Of a stretch of DNA of 57,500 bases, positions 1-11,241 are shown piece by piece. Position numbers and translations under genes: made by a program. The DNA is taken from positions 13,308,106-13,365,605 of the forward strand of contig CM022666.1 of NCBI GenBank assembly GCA_012295275.1. The letters run 5' to 3'. Source of the stretch: Chrysomallon squamiferum (Eukaryota; Mollusca; Gastropoda; Neomphalida; Peltospiridae). Within the stretch, counting starts at the first letter, position 1. Each line of letters begins with the position of its first letter. The notes under the pieces were generated by a model. It worked only from the letters and a program-made list of their open reading frames with translations, had not been told where the DNA came from and did not search any database.

Positions 1-1
1 C

Positions 2-856
2 CGGTCCGAGGAGCGCAAGGCCGCCGCCTCCCAGAGCGAGGACAACCTGGTGTCGCACGCGCCCTTCCACGAGGACTCTCCCCCCTCCACGCAGCAGATC
101 GTCTGCAGCATGACCACGTCGATGACGGTGTCGAGCCTGACGTCGTGCACGAACGAGTCTCCTCCCGTGCGGTCCCCGGTCTCCGGCGAGGCGCCGCCGC
201 AGAGGAGCGCCCTCAGCCCGCCTCCTTCGCCTCGGCAAGTCACGTGCCCCCCGGTGGGCGGGATCTCCACAATCAGTGCCAGTGCTCTTCCCATCATGTC
301 GAACAGTTTCCAGCAGCCGCTCTCGCCGCTGCCCATGTCAACGTACAACCCCATGATTCAGCAGTACCCGTACACGCTGGGACACCACCCCATGACATAT
401 CTGTCGCCTTTCTGTGCCTCCCCGGGTATGATGCCGCAAACCCCTTCCTCCGCTCTGTTGATAGCTCCGCCGCAGCAACCCAACCTGGGCGCGTCCCAAA
501 CGAACTTAGCGCCGCCCCACATCCAGCACCCGCAAGGGGCGATAATCCAGTCTCACTCTTCGATGCCGGGCTCCCCGCTGGCTGCCAGCGGGAGTCCCAT
601 CAGTTTCGGATCTCCCAGCAGGGACTCCCAGTCCGACATTTTGCTCAAGGAAATTTCCAGGCTGCGGGAACGTCTGGCCCAGGTGGAGACGGAGAACACG
701 GCGTTGACGGTGAAGCTGAACCAGCAGCAGTGGGACGTGGAGAACAGGCTGACGGAGTTGGAGCTGCACATCTGTCAGAGCGACAGCGTCGCCAGCACTG
801 GCAGCGGAGACGAGAAGTCAGACAAACCTTCCGTGAACCGGGAATCCATCATCTGA
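2..856 (+). CDS. 3' end of a Ser/Pro-rich protein with C-terminal coiled coil (5' truncated by window edge)
   Basis: Open from base 2 to a TGA at 854-856, giving the last 284 residues of a longer protein; no start codon lies in the window. The first ~200 residues are low-complexity and rich in Ser, Pro, Gln and Met, and look disordered. Residues about 211-259 of the fragment form a heptad-patterned coiled coil (LLKEISRLRERLAQVE, then NTALTVKLNQQQW), followed by an acidic Ser-rich tail ending RESII. The exon is far more GC-rich than its surroundings, as expected for coding sequence here. A disordered proline-rich region followed by a terminal coiled coil is the layout of Roquin (RC3H) C-termini, among others. 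I could not confirm that assignment and leave the symbol blank. The exon is real; its identity is open. Confidence 0.8.
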   Translation, partial: RSEERKAAASQSEDNLVSHAPFHEDSPPSTQQIVCSMTTSMTVSSLTSCTNESPPVRSPVSGEAPPQRSALSPPPSPRQVTCPPVGGISTISASALPIMSNSFQQPLSPLPMSTYNPMIQQYPYTLGHHPMTYLSPFCASPGMMPQTPSSALLIAPPQQPNLGASQTNLAPPHIQHPQGAIIQSHSSMPGSPLAASGSPISFGSPSRDSQSDILLKEISRLRERLAQVETENTALTVKLNQQQWDVENRLTELELHICQSDSVASTGSGDEKSDKPSVNRESII

Positions 857-892
857 CTCACTGACTCACTGACTCACTGACTGACACAGGTA
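854..892 (+). promoter_or_regulatory. TGACTCAC tandem repeat over the stop codon, ending in a 5' splice-site-like CAGGTAAAA
   Basis: The stop TGA is the first base triplet of three 8-bp repeats. TGACTCA occurs at 854, 862 and 870, followed by a diverged copy. Because 8 is not a multiple of 3, the array puts TGA in all three frames. TGACTCA is also the consensus AP-1 (TRE) site. Immediately after it, CAG followed by GTAAAA at about 887-893 resembles a splice donor, so a 3' UTR intron is possible. Function is inferred. Confidence 0.35.
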
Positions 893-997
893 AAAAACGT
901 GCTCGGAGGAAACCTGAGTTGAACCTAGCGTTTGTCAGCGATTATGTGACCTAGTTTAAGAAATAAGTTTGTTTTGTTGTTTTTTTAAATATATACA

Positions 998-1150
998 AAA
1001 TTCCAGTTTATGAAATACAAGTTTTAAAAAAAAAAAAAAAAGTACGAAACTGCAGTTTATGGCATACAAGTTTTTAAAAAAAAGTACAGAACTCTAATTT
1101 ATGAAATATGAGTTTTAAAAAAGTACAAAACTCCAATTTATGAAATAGGA
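998..1150 (+). repeat. Four diverged copies of a ~45-55 bp repeat in the 3' UTR
   Basis: The motif 'CCAGTTTATGAAATACAAG' followed by an A-run and 'AAGTAC' recurs four times, with substitutions (TTTATGGCATACAAG, TTTATGAAATATGAG, TTTATGAAATAGG). The spacing varies with the length of the A-run. It looks like a short tandem duplication inside the transcribed tail of the first gene. Confidence 0.65.
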
Positions 1151-2844
1151 GGCAGTGAGTTTCCGTTCTTCACTGTGCGGTCTTCTACTACCGTGATAGA
1201 AGTGTGGTTAAAAATACCAATAAATACACAATTTTATGATGTAAAACATGTTCAGTAGAAAAGGGAAAACGTTATATAAAGGTTTAAAGTTATAATAATG
1301 TTATATCTTAAAGCCGAAAGAAAACAACATACTAGCAATATTTGATATAGTTATACAGTCGTTACAAATGAATGTTCGATATAAAAGATACGGAATTTTG
1401 TTTGTAACGACGATATACGTTAGGGAGCTATGACGTAAAGATACTATGTCGTCACATGTTATATTCGACATAAACGTATACTTATAGACGTAAAGCGATA
1501 TTACAGGTACATAATCGTTGACAGCTGGGTTTTTGGATAAATGCATAATTCAGTGAGACGTGAAAATGAAAACAGAAAGTGTGTTGTACACAGATTGTCA
1601 CAGTGGAAACACAGAAATGTCATTAAAACAACACAAGAAGGTGAAAACCTGGTTTTCCACTAAAAAGCACAAAAGTGTAGAACAATGAAGTCCAGTACCA
1701 GTTCAAAAAACGAGAAGGGGATTGTTTCCAGTGCCAGTAGAAGTGTAGAGTTTTGTTTCTGATACAAAAAAAACCTAGAAAACTGAATTTTCCCAAGTCA
1801 GCATTAAAAGTAGAATACGGTTTTTCGAGGCCAGTAGAAATAGTAGATCATGGATTTTTCACAAATTTTGTTTCAGGCGTGTAGGTTAGAACGTGATCCT
1901 CCACGACGAGTAGAGAAGATAGAAAGTGTTTTCTAAAGCAAGTTTAAAGTGTTCAATGTGGTTTTTCTAATGTCAGCTCAAAGTGAGAGTACGGTTTTTC
2001 AGTGACTGTTTAAAAAAAAAGTAGAATTTCTAACGACATTGATGCCACAGTTCGAAAAACTGAGCACAGAAGAAGACAGCAGACCGGGAGGGAACCTGGT
2101 CAGTGTGTGAGTGTTACAGAAGTCATTCCTGATCTGATGCAGAGAGAAGCGTTATTCGAGATATCGAAGTTAATCTGTGAATGGCGCCGAAATGCAAATA
2201 CACCAAAGAAAATTTAAAATGAGTTCTATAAATATTAAACCATATTGGATTTTGATTCCTTGTGTGAGGACCGTAGAGGGATCAATGTGTACATAGTTTG
2301 TTTTTTTGTTTTTTTTTCTGGTTTTTTTTTTTCTTTTTTTTTAAATGAATATTTCTAACTGTCAGTTATTCCGGTCCGAATTCTGTTTCCAGACTGCATC
2401 TGACTCCAAGGCTGAGCGTATCACGATTTAGGTTATTTGTAAACATTTTATTTTGTAAAATTTAAAAACAAAAACAAACAAAAAAAAATAGTTGTCTTCT
2501 TTCAACTAGTGATGCAATTATTATTTCTACAAGTAAAAAGTATTTAACACCAAAAGTAAGAAACAAAAAAAAAAGAAAGAAACTAATGATATGAAAGTCC
2601 ATTCGTGAGTAAAGAATTTAAGTGTATATTTATGGTGGTACAGCCTGAGTACATGTTTGTGTCATTCCAAACTATTGTTGAAAATGTTCTTTGCGATCAA
2701 ACGTAGCTAATAATAAAATACATCAAAACACAAAAAACTGGTAATGTTAGCAGTTTCCTTTTTCATTGTGATATTATTTCATATGAAGATATAATGAAAC
2801 TACAACTAGTTTTACTATTATTACTACTACTACTAATACTAGAA

Positions 2845-2846
<2 letters not shown>

Positions 2847-2903
<57 letters not shown>
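2847..2903. repeat. (TAA)n microsatellite
   Basis: Nearly pure ATA/TAA trinucleotide run, ending in variant TGATAATAACAACAAC. Confidence 0.9.
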
Positions 2904-2905
<2 letters not shown>

Positions 2906-3578
2906 TAATAACAACAACAGTATGATGATAATCTGAAACCTAAAACTGAAAAGTTGTTTTATCTTCTATGGAAATGTACAATATATATTTAGGCTGTTTC
3001 TGCCATGAAGATATTTATTTTAATTTTTAATATACTGAAAAAGAAGCAATTTTATTATTCCCTTTTTTATTTTTATAACTAATAATTTATTTTTTTTTTT
3101 TTTTTTTTTTTTAGTCTTGTTAAATTGTCAAGTACTGTATTTAAGAATATTATTTTATACAATTTGTGTCTGTGCTTTATATGATTTTATTTTAATATTT
3201 GATTTATACCTACTGTCATTCCATTGATTATTCTTTGATAAATATTTAATACACAGTCCATGATCTGAAACGAGAGAACAAAATACAGTTTCCATATCAG
3301 CCAGATGCATGACAACATGTACCATAATAATTAAAATTAAATAGTTAGGACTTTTTCACGAATTTGGTGTCAGTTTCCAAGTTTTGAAAAAAGACTTGAG
3401 TCACGTTTTTCTCACGAAATCGAAGTTAGATTCAGATTTAGATCTGGTGAAAATTTCGAGTTCACTTTTTCTCATGTATTCAGGGACAAAAATTTATTTC
3501 GAATTTGCTTTAAGCAAACCAACATAACATTCAAGAAATTAGCTGTAACGCAAAGAGAAACCATTTCTCAGAACTCGC

Positions 3579-3579
<1 letters not shown>

Positions 3580-3642
<63 letters not shown>
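3580..3642. repeat. (TTA)n microsatellite
   Basis: Uninterrupted TTA/ATT repeat of about 21 units, followed by T-rich DNA. Confidence 0.9.
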
Positions 3643-4493
3643 TTGTTGTTCTTTTTTGTTTGTTTGTTTTTTTGTTATGTTTGCTAAAATAAAAAAGTTT
3701 ACAAAGCAAAAAAGAAGTAAATTTAAATTATCAAAAATAAGATTAATAGTTTTTCTTTTCTTTTCTTTTTTATTATTATTTTTTTATTATGTATTTTTTT
3801 TACTCTTCAAAAAGTTTAAGAATGAGCCATTCAAGGGAAATAACTCCAATCAGTCTCGATCATTTAGTGTGCTGTTAATATTGATTACACTTGCACGTTC
3901 TAATGTTTATTTCAGTCAGACTGGAATAATGTCTGTAGTTATTTAGTTGTTTCAGTGTCATTCTTTATTTCCTTTTTTTCTTTTTTTTTATTTTATTTTT
4001 TAAATCTGTTTACTTAATTATTCTCGTATTTCTGACCTAAGACAAAATCATACATCACTATTATTTTATGTAAAGAAAAAAAAAAACATTTAATTCTGCA
4101 ATAGTTATATTAATGTGAAAATTTGTTTGATTTGGGCTTTGACTGTAACTTCAGTTTCCAATACCAATGCAAATGAAACGGTTGTGCTTTTTTCATTCAT
4201 TTTCGGCTTAATGATAAACGCCCGCAGGAATAGTTTCATTTAACATTTACGATTTATGATTGTTTTTTCTCTATTCTTTTTATTATTCTTATTATTACTA
4301 TTTAATTTATCTTTTACTGTATATTTCTATTATTATTTCACGTTCTGTGATATTTAACATGCATAGAATATATATATTATGTATAGATTATTTAATTGCG
4401 CCATCTGCTTTCTGCTGTAATGTGTTAATTCTTTCCGACTGTGAGAAGCACCGGAGCTTACGTGTAAATGTGAAATTTTATTTTATGTTACAG

Positions 4494-4496
<3 letters not shown>

Positions 4497-4553
<57 letters not shown>

Positions 4554-4608
4554 TTGTTGTTGTTGTTGTTGCTGCTGTTACTGTTATTGTTATTATTACG
4601 ATTTGTTT
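4497..4608. repeat. (TTA)n passing into (TTG)n microsatellite
   Basis: About 18 TTA units followed by several TTG units and GCTGCTG/TTATTA variants. It is read as poly-Ile/poly-Leu in translation, which is artefactual. Confidence 0.9.
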
Positions 4609-4708
4609 AGTTCATTATTTATATTATTATCTTTGTTATTAGTAACAGCAACAGCAGTAATATTATTTTTGGTATATGCTATATTTAATGTTGTTTGTAG
4701 AGATGATA

Positions 4709-4711
4709 ATG

Positions 4712-4766
<55 letters not shown>
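4709..4766. repeat. (TTA)n microsatellite
   Basis: About 19 ATT/TTA units. Confidence 0.9.
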
Positions 4767-4768
<2 letters not shown>

Positions 4769-5596
4769 AAAAGCAGCATATTTCAGAATCAGGTCCAAAT
4801 ACTTTGTTGTTTCGATAACCACGATGTTTCTTTCTTCGCTTTGTATATAAATAACAGAGGCCAGTGAATTTGTCACAGCAAAAACAAAAAAATGACGATA
4901 CTCTTTCACTACGAAAAAAAAAAAAAAAAAAAAAAGGATTGTGAATTACTTTGGGGTGGAAAGGTCGAGAGAACGAGAGAGAGTATGAATCAGTGAATTT
5001 CTATTTTTACTTTATTCTGTTGTCTTTTATCTGAAAGTACAGAGTGCGATGTGATAATGTCGTTCTCTGACCAGTTTTCGTCAGTTACATTATGTCGAAT
5101 TATCGCATAAAGTTTGTACATTTAGGGTTACGTTATTTTATATTATATTTGACACTGTTCCATTCCATATCATGTATATTATATAAATATATACACTATA
5201 TATATATATATAAATATATTTATTTATTGTCATAATATAAGAAGTCATTTTTACATTTTTAAACCACGTTTTGTCAACTATGTTGTTGGTGTTAATACGA
5301 ATTTCTTGTTATTTAACAAACTGTAACCAATATGTAATAGTATGAGTGTATTTCGCAAATTGTCTTTTTTTTTCTTTTTTTTTTTTTTTTAAACTGAAAG
5401 TCATGACTGATTTCAGATACGTGTGATAAAAACATTATCTGTCCCAAAACAATTAACATCGCCACAATTTAAATTACCAGTTATATAATTAGATACATTC
5501 TGATCTACTTCATTCTTTTCTTTCGTCTAAAATTATTGTTTTATGGATCTTATCTGTTATGATATATTTTTAAAATTAAGTTAAATTAGAAACCCC

Positions 5597-5652
5597 AAAA
5601 ATAAATAAATAAAATAAAATAAAATAAAATAAAATAAAATAAAATAAAATAA
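5597..5652. repeat. (AAAAT)n microsatellite
   Basis: About ten AAAAT pentamers, after a short AAAT run. Confidence 0.85.
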
Positions 5653-5961
5653 GTTGGAACAGAAAAGGAAAAGTTAATTAGATATTAATACTTTGAAATA
5701 AACAGCTGTTTAAAATCATTTCGGTCTGCATTAGAGGTGCAGTTCATGATAATAAAATTGTTTTTAAATGAATCCAGCGGCTATCGTTTTTTTCGTCGCC
5801 CAGGGATTTTTTTTTGGCCACTATTCTTCATTCGAAACCCCACCCCACCCCACCCACTCAGAATTATTATATATCGTTTTCGGATGCAAAATATTTTGAC
5901 GTCATCAACACAAAAATATATCGCCAACGCTGAATATGAGCGTTTTTAAAAAATCTCAAAC

Positions 5962-5965
<4 letters not shown>

Positions 5966-6014
<49 letters not shown>
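5966..6014. repeat. (TAA)n microsatellite
   Basis: About 16 ATA/TAA units, opposite in phase to the (TTA)n array that follows at 6158. Confidence 0.9.
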
Positions 6015-6156
6015 TTAATGAGGTCTGAGATACATTTAAAAATCTGGAGTTTAACAATGTTGTTATAGTAAATATATTCATGATTAATTACAACAACAAA
6101 AAATAATAATAATGATACCAAAAAAAAAAAAAAAACCAAAAATATAAATAAAAATA

Positions 6157-6157
<1 letters not shown>

Positions 6158-6211
<54 letters not shown>

Positions 6212-6212
6212 T
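6158..6212. repeat. (TTA)n microsatellite
   Basis: About 18 ATT units. With the (TAA)n array at 5966-6014 it forms an inverted pair about 145 bp apart. Confidence 0.9.
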
Positions 6213-6413
6213 AGCTTTAAGACGTGTAAATTAAGGAATATTATTATCTTCGATTTTTATATCATTTTAAAAACAAATATAAATTTCTGTAAGAAATGTC
6301 CCGTTGCCTAGACATTCAACAATAATTTCGCTACATCGATTTTTAACTTATTATTAAATTTTACTGCCCTTCTGAACTGACCTACTTTATTCTCAAAACG
6401 CACACCGATCTTG

Positions 6414-6431
6414 TACCCACAATGCACCGCG
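6414..6431 (+). promoter_or_regulatory. ZNF143/STAF-type binding site
   Basis: TACCCACAATGCACCGCG fits the 18-bp STAF/ZNF143 consensus (YWCCCRNMATSCMYYRCR) at every position, judged from memory of that consensus. It sits in a small CpG-containing island (about 6395-6500) within AT-rich DNA. Such sites mark promoters of housekeeping mRNA genes and of Pol II/III small-RNA genes. The gene it serves is unclear. Candidates are a short unit on the + strand ending near 6960 or something on the - strand. Confidence 0.5.
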
Positions 6432-6774
6432 CTTTTGGGACTCAAGAAATACCGTTAATGGCTGTTACTTCAGTACACGCGAACTCGTAAAGTACAGTAT
6501 CCCACACAAATCTAAATTGTAATACAGAAGAACACTACAGGGGTTTTTTGTGTTTAAAATAGCTCACAGCATTTCTAAATTATTAAAGACTGTTTTGTTA
6601 ATACGTAGAAATGCCAAAAGAAAAAGAAAAGAAAAATAAATGCAATAATAGATCAGATGTCTTATTTTACTTGCTATTACTATGTACATTGCTTTTTCGT
6701 ATTTCATTAAAGCAGAATTCACTGCTTTGTTTATTTATTTTATTTTTTATTTATGTTAAATTATTATAACTACA

Positions 6775-6960
6775 GATAAGAGGCCAGAGGAACCGGCAAT
6801 ATATAAAGACAAATTTGTCGGACAGGAAATGGTTGCATTTTTCTTATTTTCTTGCAGTCTTCCAGTTGTTGGTTATTGCGCATGTGTGAACTGTAGTCAT
6901 AGACTTCTTGCAGTTGATGTGGCGCATTGGTTTAAATGAATAAATTATTAATTATTGTTC
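6775..6960 (+). other. Possible terminal exon of a small unrecognised gene
   Basis: An acceptor-like TAACTACAG ends at about 6774, and the sequence behind it stays open in two frames. One runs to TGA near 6938 and reads DKRPEEPAIYKDKFVGQ, then a hydrophobic stretch with Cys pairs. The other runs to TGA near 6890 and contains NRQYIKTNLSDRKW followed by a hydrophobic stretch. AATAAA follows at about 6938-6944. With the ZNF143-type site 340 bp upstream this could be a two-exon gene for a small membrane protein. I recognise no family, and chance is a real alternative. Confidence 0.25.
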
Positions 6961-7226
6961 ATACGTGTTTCTTGTCATTGTTTTATTTTTTTTTGTTTTT
7001 TTTTTTCACAAACTTATTTACACCGTTAAATTACCGCTACTACTTCTAATATTTCGGTTGTCATTATTATTTATATCACCACCACCACCACTACTACTAC
7101 AATAATTACTAATACAGATATTACTACAGTTATTATAACCATTAATCCTGCAACAGCTGCTATAACTATTATTCCTTATACTAATACTAATATTATTAGT
7201 ACTACTATTAGTACTACTACTACAAC

Positions 7227-7228
<2 letters not shown>

Positions 7229-7287
<59 letters not shown>
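7229..7287. repeat. (TTA)n microsatellite
   Basis: About 19 ATT units preceded by ACT/AGT trinucleotide variants from 7080 onward. Confidence 0.9.
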
Positions 7288-7399
7288 TACAAAATTAACA
7301 CCTCAATGACCGACAGTAAGTTTTTTTATTTTGAGACACTGCGTCATCAAAGAACTGTATTCATTCATTTCATAGGAGTCCTATATCTGTGGAAGAATC

Positions 7400-8166
7400 C
7401 TTGATAGTGATCACAATGTTTAATCTTTCTATACTGAGTCGTCCTTGACGTATTTCCTCCAGTAAACAATTTAATAATTTCTGAGTCAAAAAGTTCGATG
7501 TCCAACATTCAGGATCTTCACCATCGACAGCCAGTTCGAAAACGTAAAGTCCTTAATGGAATCTCGATTCAGATTTCCCACACAGCTGATGTTACGTTTA
7601 GTAAAACCTGATTGTTATTCGAATACTACGTCGCAGACAGCGATAAGTAGAGCAACATCACAACCGCATCCAAAAGAAAGACACTTCAAATTCACGCATC
7701 TCCGTAAATAATTCTTCAAGGCTTTGGAAATTTTTGTCCAGCTACTGCTGATTAAGTAGAAGAATAACTGCAGTTATTTGAACATTTTCTTAACAATTTC
7801 AAACTTCGAAATCTCGTGTTCTTAATTTTGTTAACTGGTTAAAGAAATTCGCCACATTTTCACTATCACAAGAACACCAGTTGGTGTATTAGTAAACTGC
7901 GACAATTTTGCACAAATGTCTTTGTGAAATTGTATTTGTTCTTTCCAAATGAATGCCCTAGGAATGAAGTTGACGGTCATTTCTTACCATAAGATAGGTT
8001 TGTATTTTAGTAACAGTTCTCTCCATGTTTTACAAACGGAAGTTACTCTCAGGAGGTCCTTCGTTTTAAGATAATCAAATAATATAACGATAACTGTTTC
8101 TGGTAACCTTTCCCAGCTAAAATTAATTGGAAACGAATCAATTTCCATAGCTTCATACAAATCCAA
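7400..8166 (-). pseudogene. F-box protein relic with in-frame stop and frameshifts
   Basis: From an ATG at 8164-8166 the frame encodes 60 residues with a typical F-box (about residues 17-52): WERLPETVIVILFDYL, then LLRVTSVCKTWREL, then KPILW. A TAA at 7984-7986 ends it, yet the same frame continues sensibly for about 50 codons (EMTVNFIPRAFIWKEQ, then KDICAKLSQFTN). After that the plausible reading jumps frame (NVANFFNQLTKLRTRDFEV) and jumps again (LKNYLRRCVNLKCLSFGCG), with leucine-rich spacing. F-box proteins are substrate receptors of SCF ubiquitin ligases. Stops plus shifts suggest a dead or retroposed copy. The alternative is a live first exon, because ATG-GTAAGA at the stop resembles a donor. 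Confidence 0.55.
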
Positions 8167-9201
8167 TGAAAATGCAGCGCCAAGCGTTTACTTAAAGGGA
8201 CGTAACTTCAACTTTATGAAAAGAAATTAGGAAAACAAGAGTTTTCATCCTTACATAGCATTTACTTTTAGACTTAATAATACCATTCGATATATTTTGA
8301 TCGACTTAAAATATTTTTCGGCTAAACAGTGTTTTTGTGAAACGAATTAACGATAATTAAGTAGCACTTTTATTTAACAAAATATGATACATTTTATACA
8401 TTCGAATCCTGTTCAGAACGGACTTGTACATAATACTTAATGTGGTAAATTGAGATCGCGTTCGATTTTCAAATCTAGGTATACTGTTCAGTAAATACTA
8501 TACAGTTCGGTTAAATGAATTCTAATTTTATACAGATAGTATATTTTTGTTTCTTTGGATTGTTTTCTTTCGTGAATTTCTATATATTATTTTTGTATTT
8601 ACATTTAAACTTGTATTTTCATTAGCAAGTGTTTATTGTTTTGCTTTTTATTTCTTTTTTTTCTCCTTTTATTTCTATTTATCTTTTTTATCTTTTTTTA
8701 TTTATTATTATTATTATTATCATCATTATCATCATTATTTTATTATTAGTAGTAATTTTTAGTAATATTATTATTTTATTTTATTTTTTTCTTATTTTTT
8801 ATTTTTTAAAATTTTTTTTTTTTTTTTTTTTTCTTTGACTTTACGATACTAAACTAAGAATAAACAAACATTGTTGAATAAAGCATAGAGACGTTTATTA
8901 GATTATGCAGATTTATATTTGTATACAAAATCAAATTTACTAATTAGGGTCGAATAATCTTTATTTAAAACTGATCGTATTTATTACAAATTAATAAAAT
9001 TTATTAACATTTAAATTTTATTTTTTATAATTATGATTATTATTATTTATTAAAAGGAACATCTATCTATAGCTCCATCGAAAAAATATTATCACTATAA
9101 AAAATAATAAATAAATAAATAGCAATTTTCTGAAACGCAACTTAATAAACTGAATCGAATGCATCCTAGCGGAAGTAGAAACAATCACGCGAAAACTAAA
9201 T
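8167..9201. other. Intergenic stretch upstream of ZNHIT1
   Basis: AT-rich with T runs and short (ATT)n arrays (8700-8780, 9319-9342 in the first intron). No further coding signal. The last ~60 bases before 9202 are richer in CpG and presumably carry the ZNHIT1 promoter; no TATA box is evident. Confidence 0.5.
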
Positions 9202-9232
9202 ATGGCGACGTCCATGTCAAAACGTGAATCGG
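9202..9232 (+). CDS. ZNHIT1: ZNHIT1 coding exon 1
   Basis: MATSMSKRES plus one base of a Gly codon. The donor is GTTTGT at 9233, a weak match but the one that joins in frame with exon 2 (TCG GGT CGA). Confidence 0.85.
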
Positions 9233-9315
9233 GTTTGTAGCTTTTTTGTTCGTAAATACATCGAATTATAGCTAGGTCCTGAAATAAACAAACTAAAATT
9301 TTTCTCCACTCAAAA

Positions 9316-9346
<31 letters not shown>

Positions 9347-11207
9347 AGTAATAATTGTTTCTTTAATTAATAAAAAAACAAAAAACATCTAATAAATAAA
9401 ATATTAGGAAAGGAATGAATGCACTGAGTGTATTCGAGTCATTTATGATTCTTATTGACTCGTTAAATCCTTACAAAGTTACAGATTTATACAAATTATG
9501 CAGGATGTCATAAATATATTTGATTTTGAGTGATCTGAGTCTATTTTTATTTATTTATTTATTTCTGTCAGTTTGAAGGTAAAGATGGCTTACTAAAAGT
9601 TTTAACGACAACAACAAACAAAATTCTGACTTGTGAAGTTTATATTAAATAGGTCGAATAAAAAATGTTGAACAGAAGAGAATTTTGGATGAAGCTACCC
9701 GGCGAAGACGACAGAGAAAAGCACTGGAAGCTCTGGAACAAGATAATTTTTCTGAAGATCCACATGGGGACTTGAAAATGAGTAAAAAGGCCCCGAAGTT
9801 TCAAGAAGAAATGGAAATAGGAGGTTGGTGAAGCAAAAATCAGTGTCTGTAATTCCAGGAATTTAGTACATTTTGGTTTTTTTCATAGAAGTGCTAGAAC
9901 CTATGGTGAGGTGCGTGTGTGTGTGTGTGTGTGTGTGTGTCTTTCTGTGTGTCTGTGTGTCAGTACATTTGCATGCATGTACCTGAATCCGTTTCAAGAA
10001 ATGGTGGAATGCACATTCCATAAGCAAAGCAATAATGACATCTTTTTTAAAAATTTTAATTAGTTTGTAAGACCAAAGGATTAATAAAAGGATGTATATT
10101 TTTACATATAGCGTCATTTATTTTATCACAGTAAATTATATTTAATGTTTAGTTTTTGTTCCTTTCAGTTATAAAGAGAAATATGATGTAGTCTGAAGTA
10201 TTGCACCAGTTCAGTCAGATTACATCTGTCCAGTAAAGTGAATTAAATAAAGAACATAAAACTTAACTATTGTCATTTATCCATCATTTAACAGATAAAT
10301 TCTACTTGTTTCAGTTCCTGACAGAAAGAAGAAGAGAAAGTCAAAAGGAGATTTTAAAATCAGATTTAAGAAAAGTTTTTCTGCTTTGTTGGAAGAAGAG
10401 GTATTTCTGAAAATTGTAGACGTCATTTGTTATCATTATTATCAAGCAGAGGGAAATTGTTGTTGTTTCTTTGTAGATGTAGGTCATGCTTTTTTTCGGT
10501 AACAAGTTGAGATGTTAACACAAATACTTTCTCCCAAGAGGTATAACATCTAACACAAGCTGGGAATCCCTTATCCCAAATTCTGAAATCTTAAAAGCTT
10601 CAAAATCTAAAATATCTACTAGTAACCATGATAGCAATAACTTGCATCTTTCTTGCAGGCTTAGTGTAGACAACCCCTATTTCACACATAAAGTTATTGA
10701 AAATAATATATAAAATTACATGCATAAAATGGTATATGAAATATAAATGTGTTTTGTGTTTTGATCCTGTTCTCACACATTCCTATCATACAATGAAATT
10801 CAGAGAGTTAGATATCCAAAATATTTCCAGTATCAAACATTTAGGCTAAGATATCCTCAGCCTGTAATATCTAAAATTAAACTAAGGAGAGGTAAATATA
10901 ATAGAAACCTTGAAAGTGAAAATTGATATTTTATCATGTTATCTAAATCACGATTGCTATTCCTTATCTTAAATAAATATTACATAGATTAGATAGATAG
11001 ATAGATAGACAGATAGATAGATAGATAGATAGGTAGGTAGGTATAAAGTCCACAGTCATACACAAAGGGGAGGTAAAGCTGATTTTGAAAAATGAAATCC
11101 AAGGTATATTATTATCCTTCATCATGATTTCTGTTCAAGATTAAAAATGAATAGCATTTAGATAAGTATAAAATAAATAATATTTTATAAAACCATAAAA
11201 ACGATCC

Positions 11208-11241
<34 letters not shown>

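Larger units (their letters stand above)
857..6380. other. 3' UTR of the first gene grading into AT-rich intergenic DNA
   Basis: No convincing coding sequence. It contains long T and A runs, several AATAAA hexamers (first at 1219-1224) and repeated (TTA)n or (TAA)n arrays. The strings of Ile, Leu, Tyr or Asn that can be read through it come from those arrays. Where the transcript ends cannot be fixed from sequence alone. Confidence 0.6.

Noticed and set aside
145-864. 239-codon open frame overlapping the first gene
   Set aside because: A shadow in another frame of a GC-rich exon; composition is Arg/Ala/His-rich with no domain, while the other frame gives a clear coiled coil.
4260-4867. Poly-Ile, poly-Leu and poly-Tyr open frames
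   Set aside because: Products of (TTA)n arrays.
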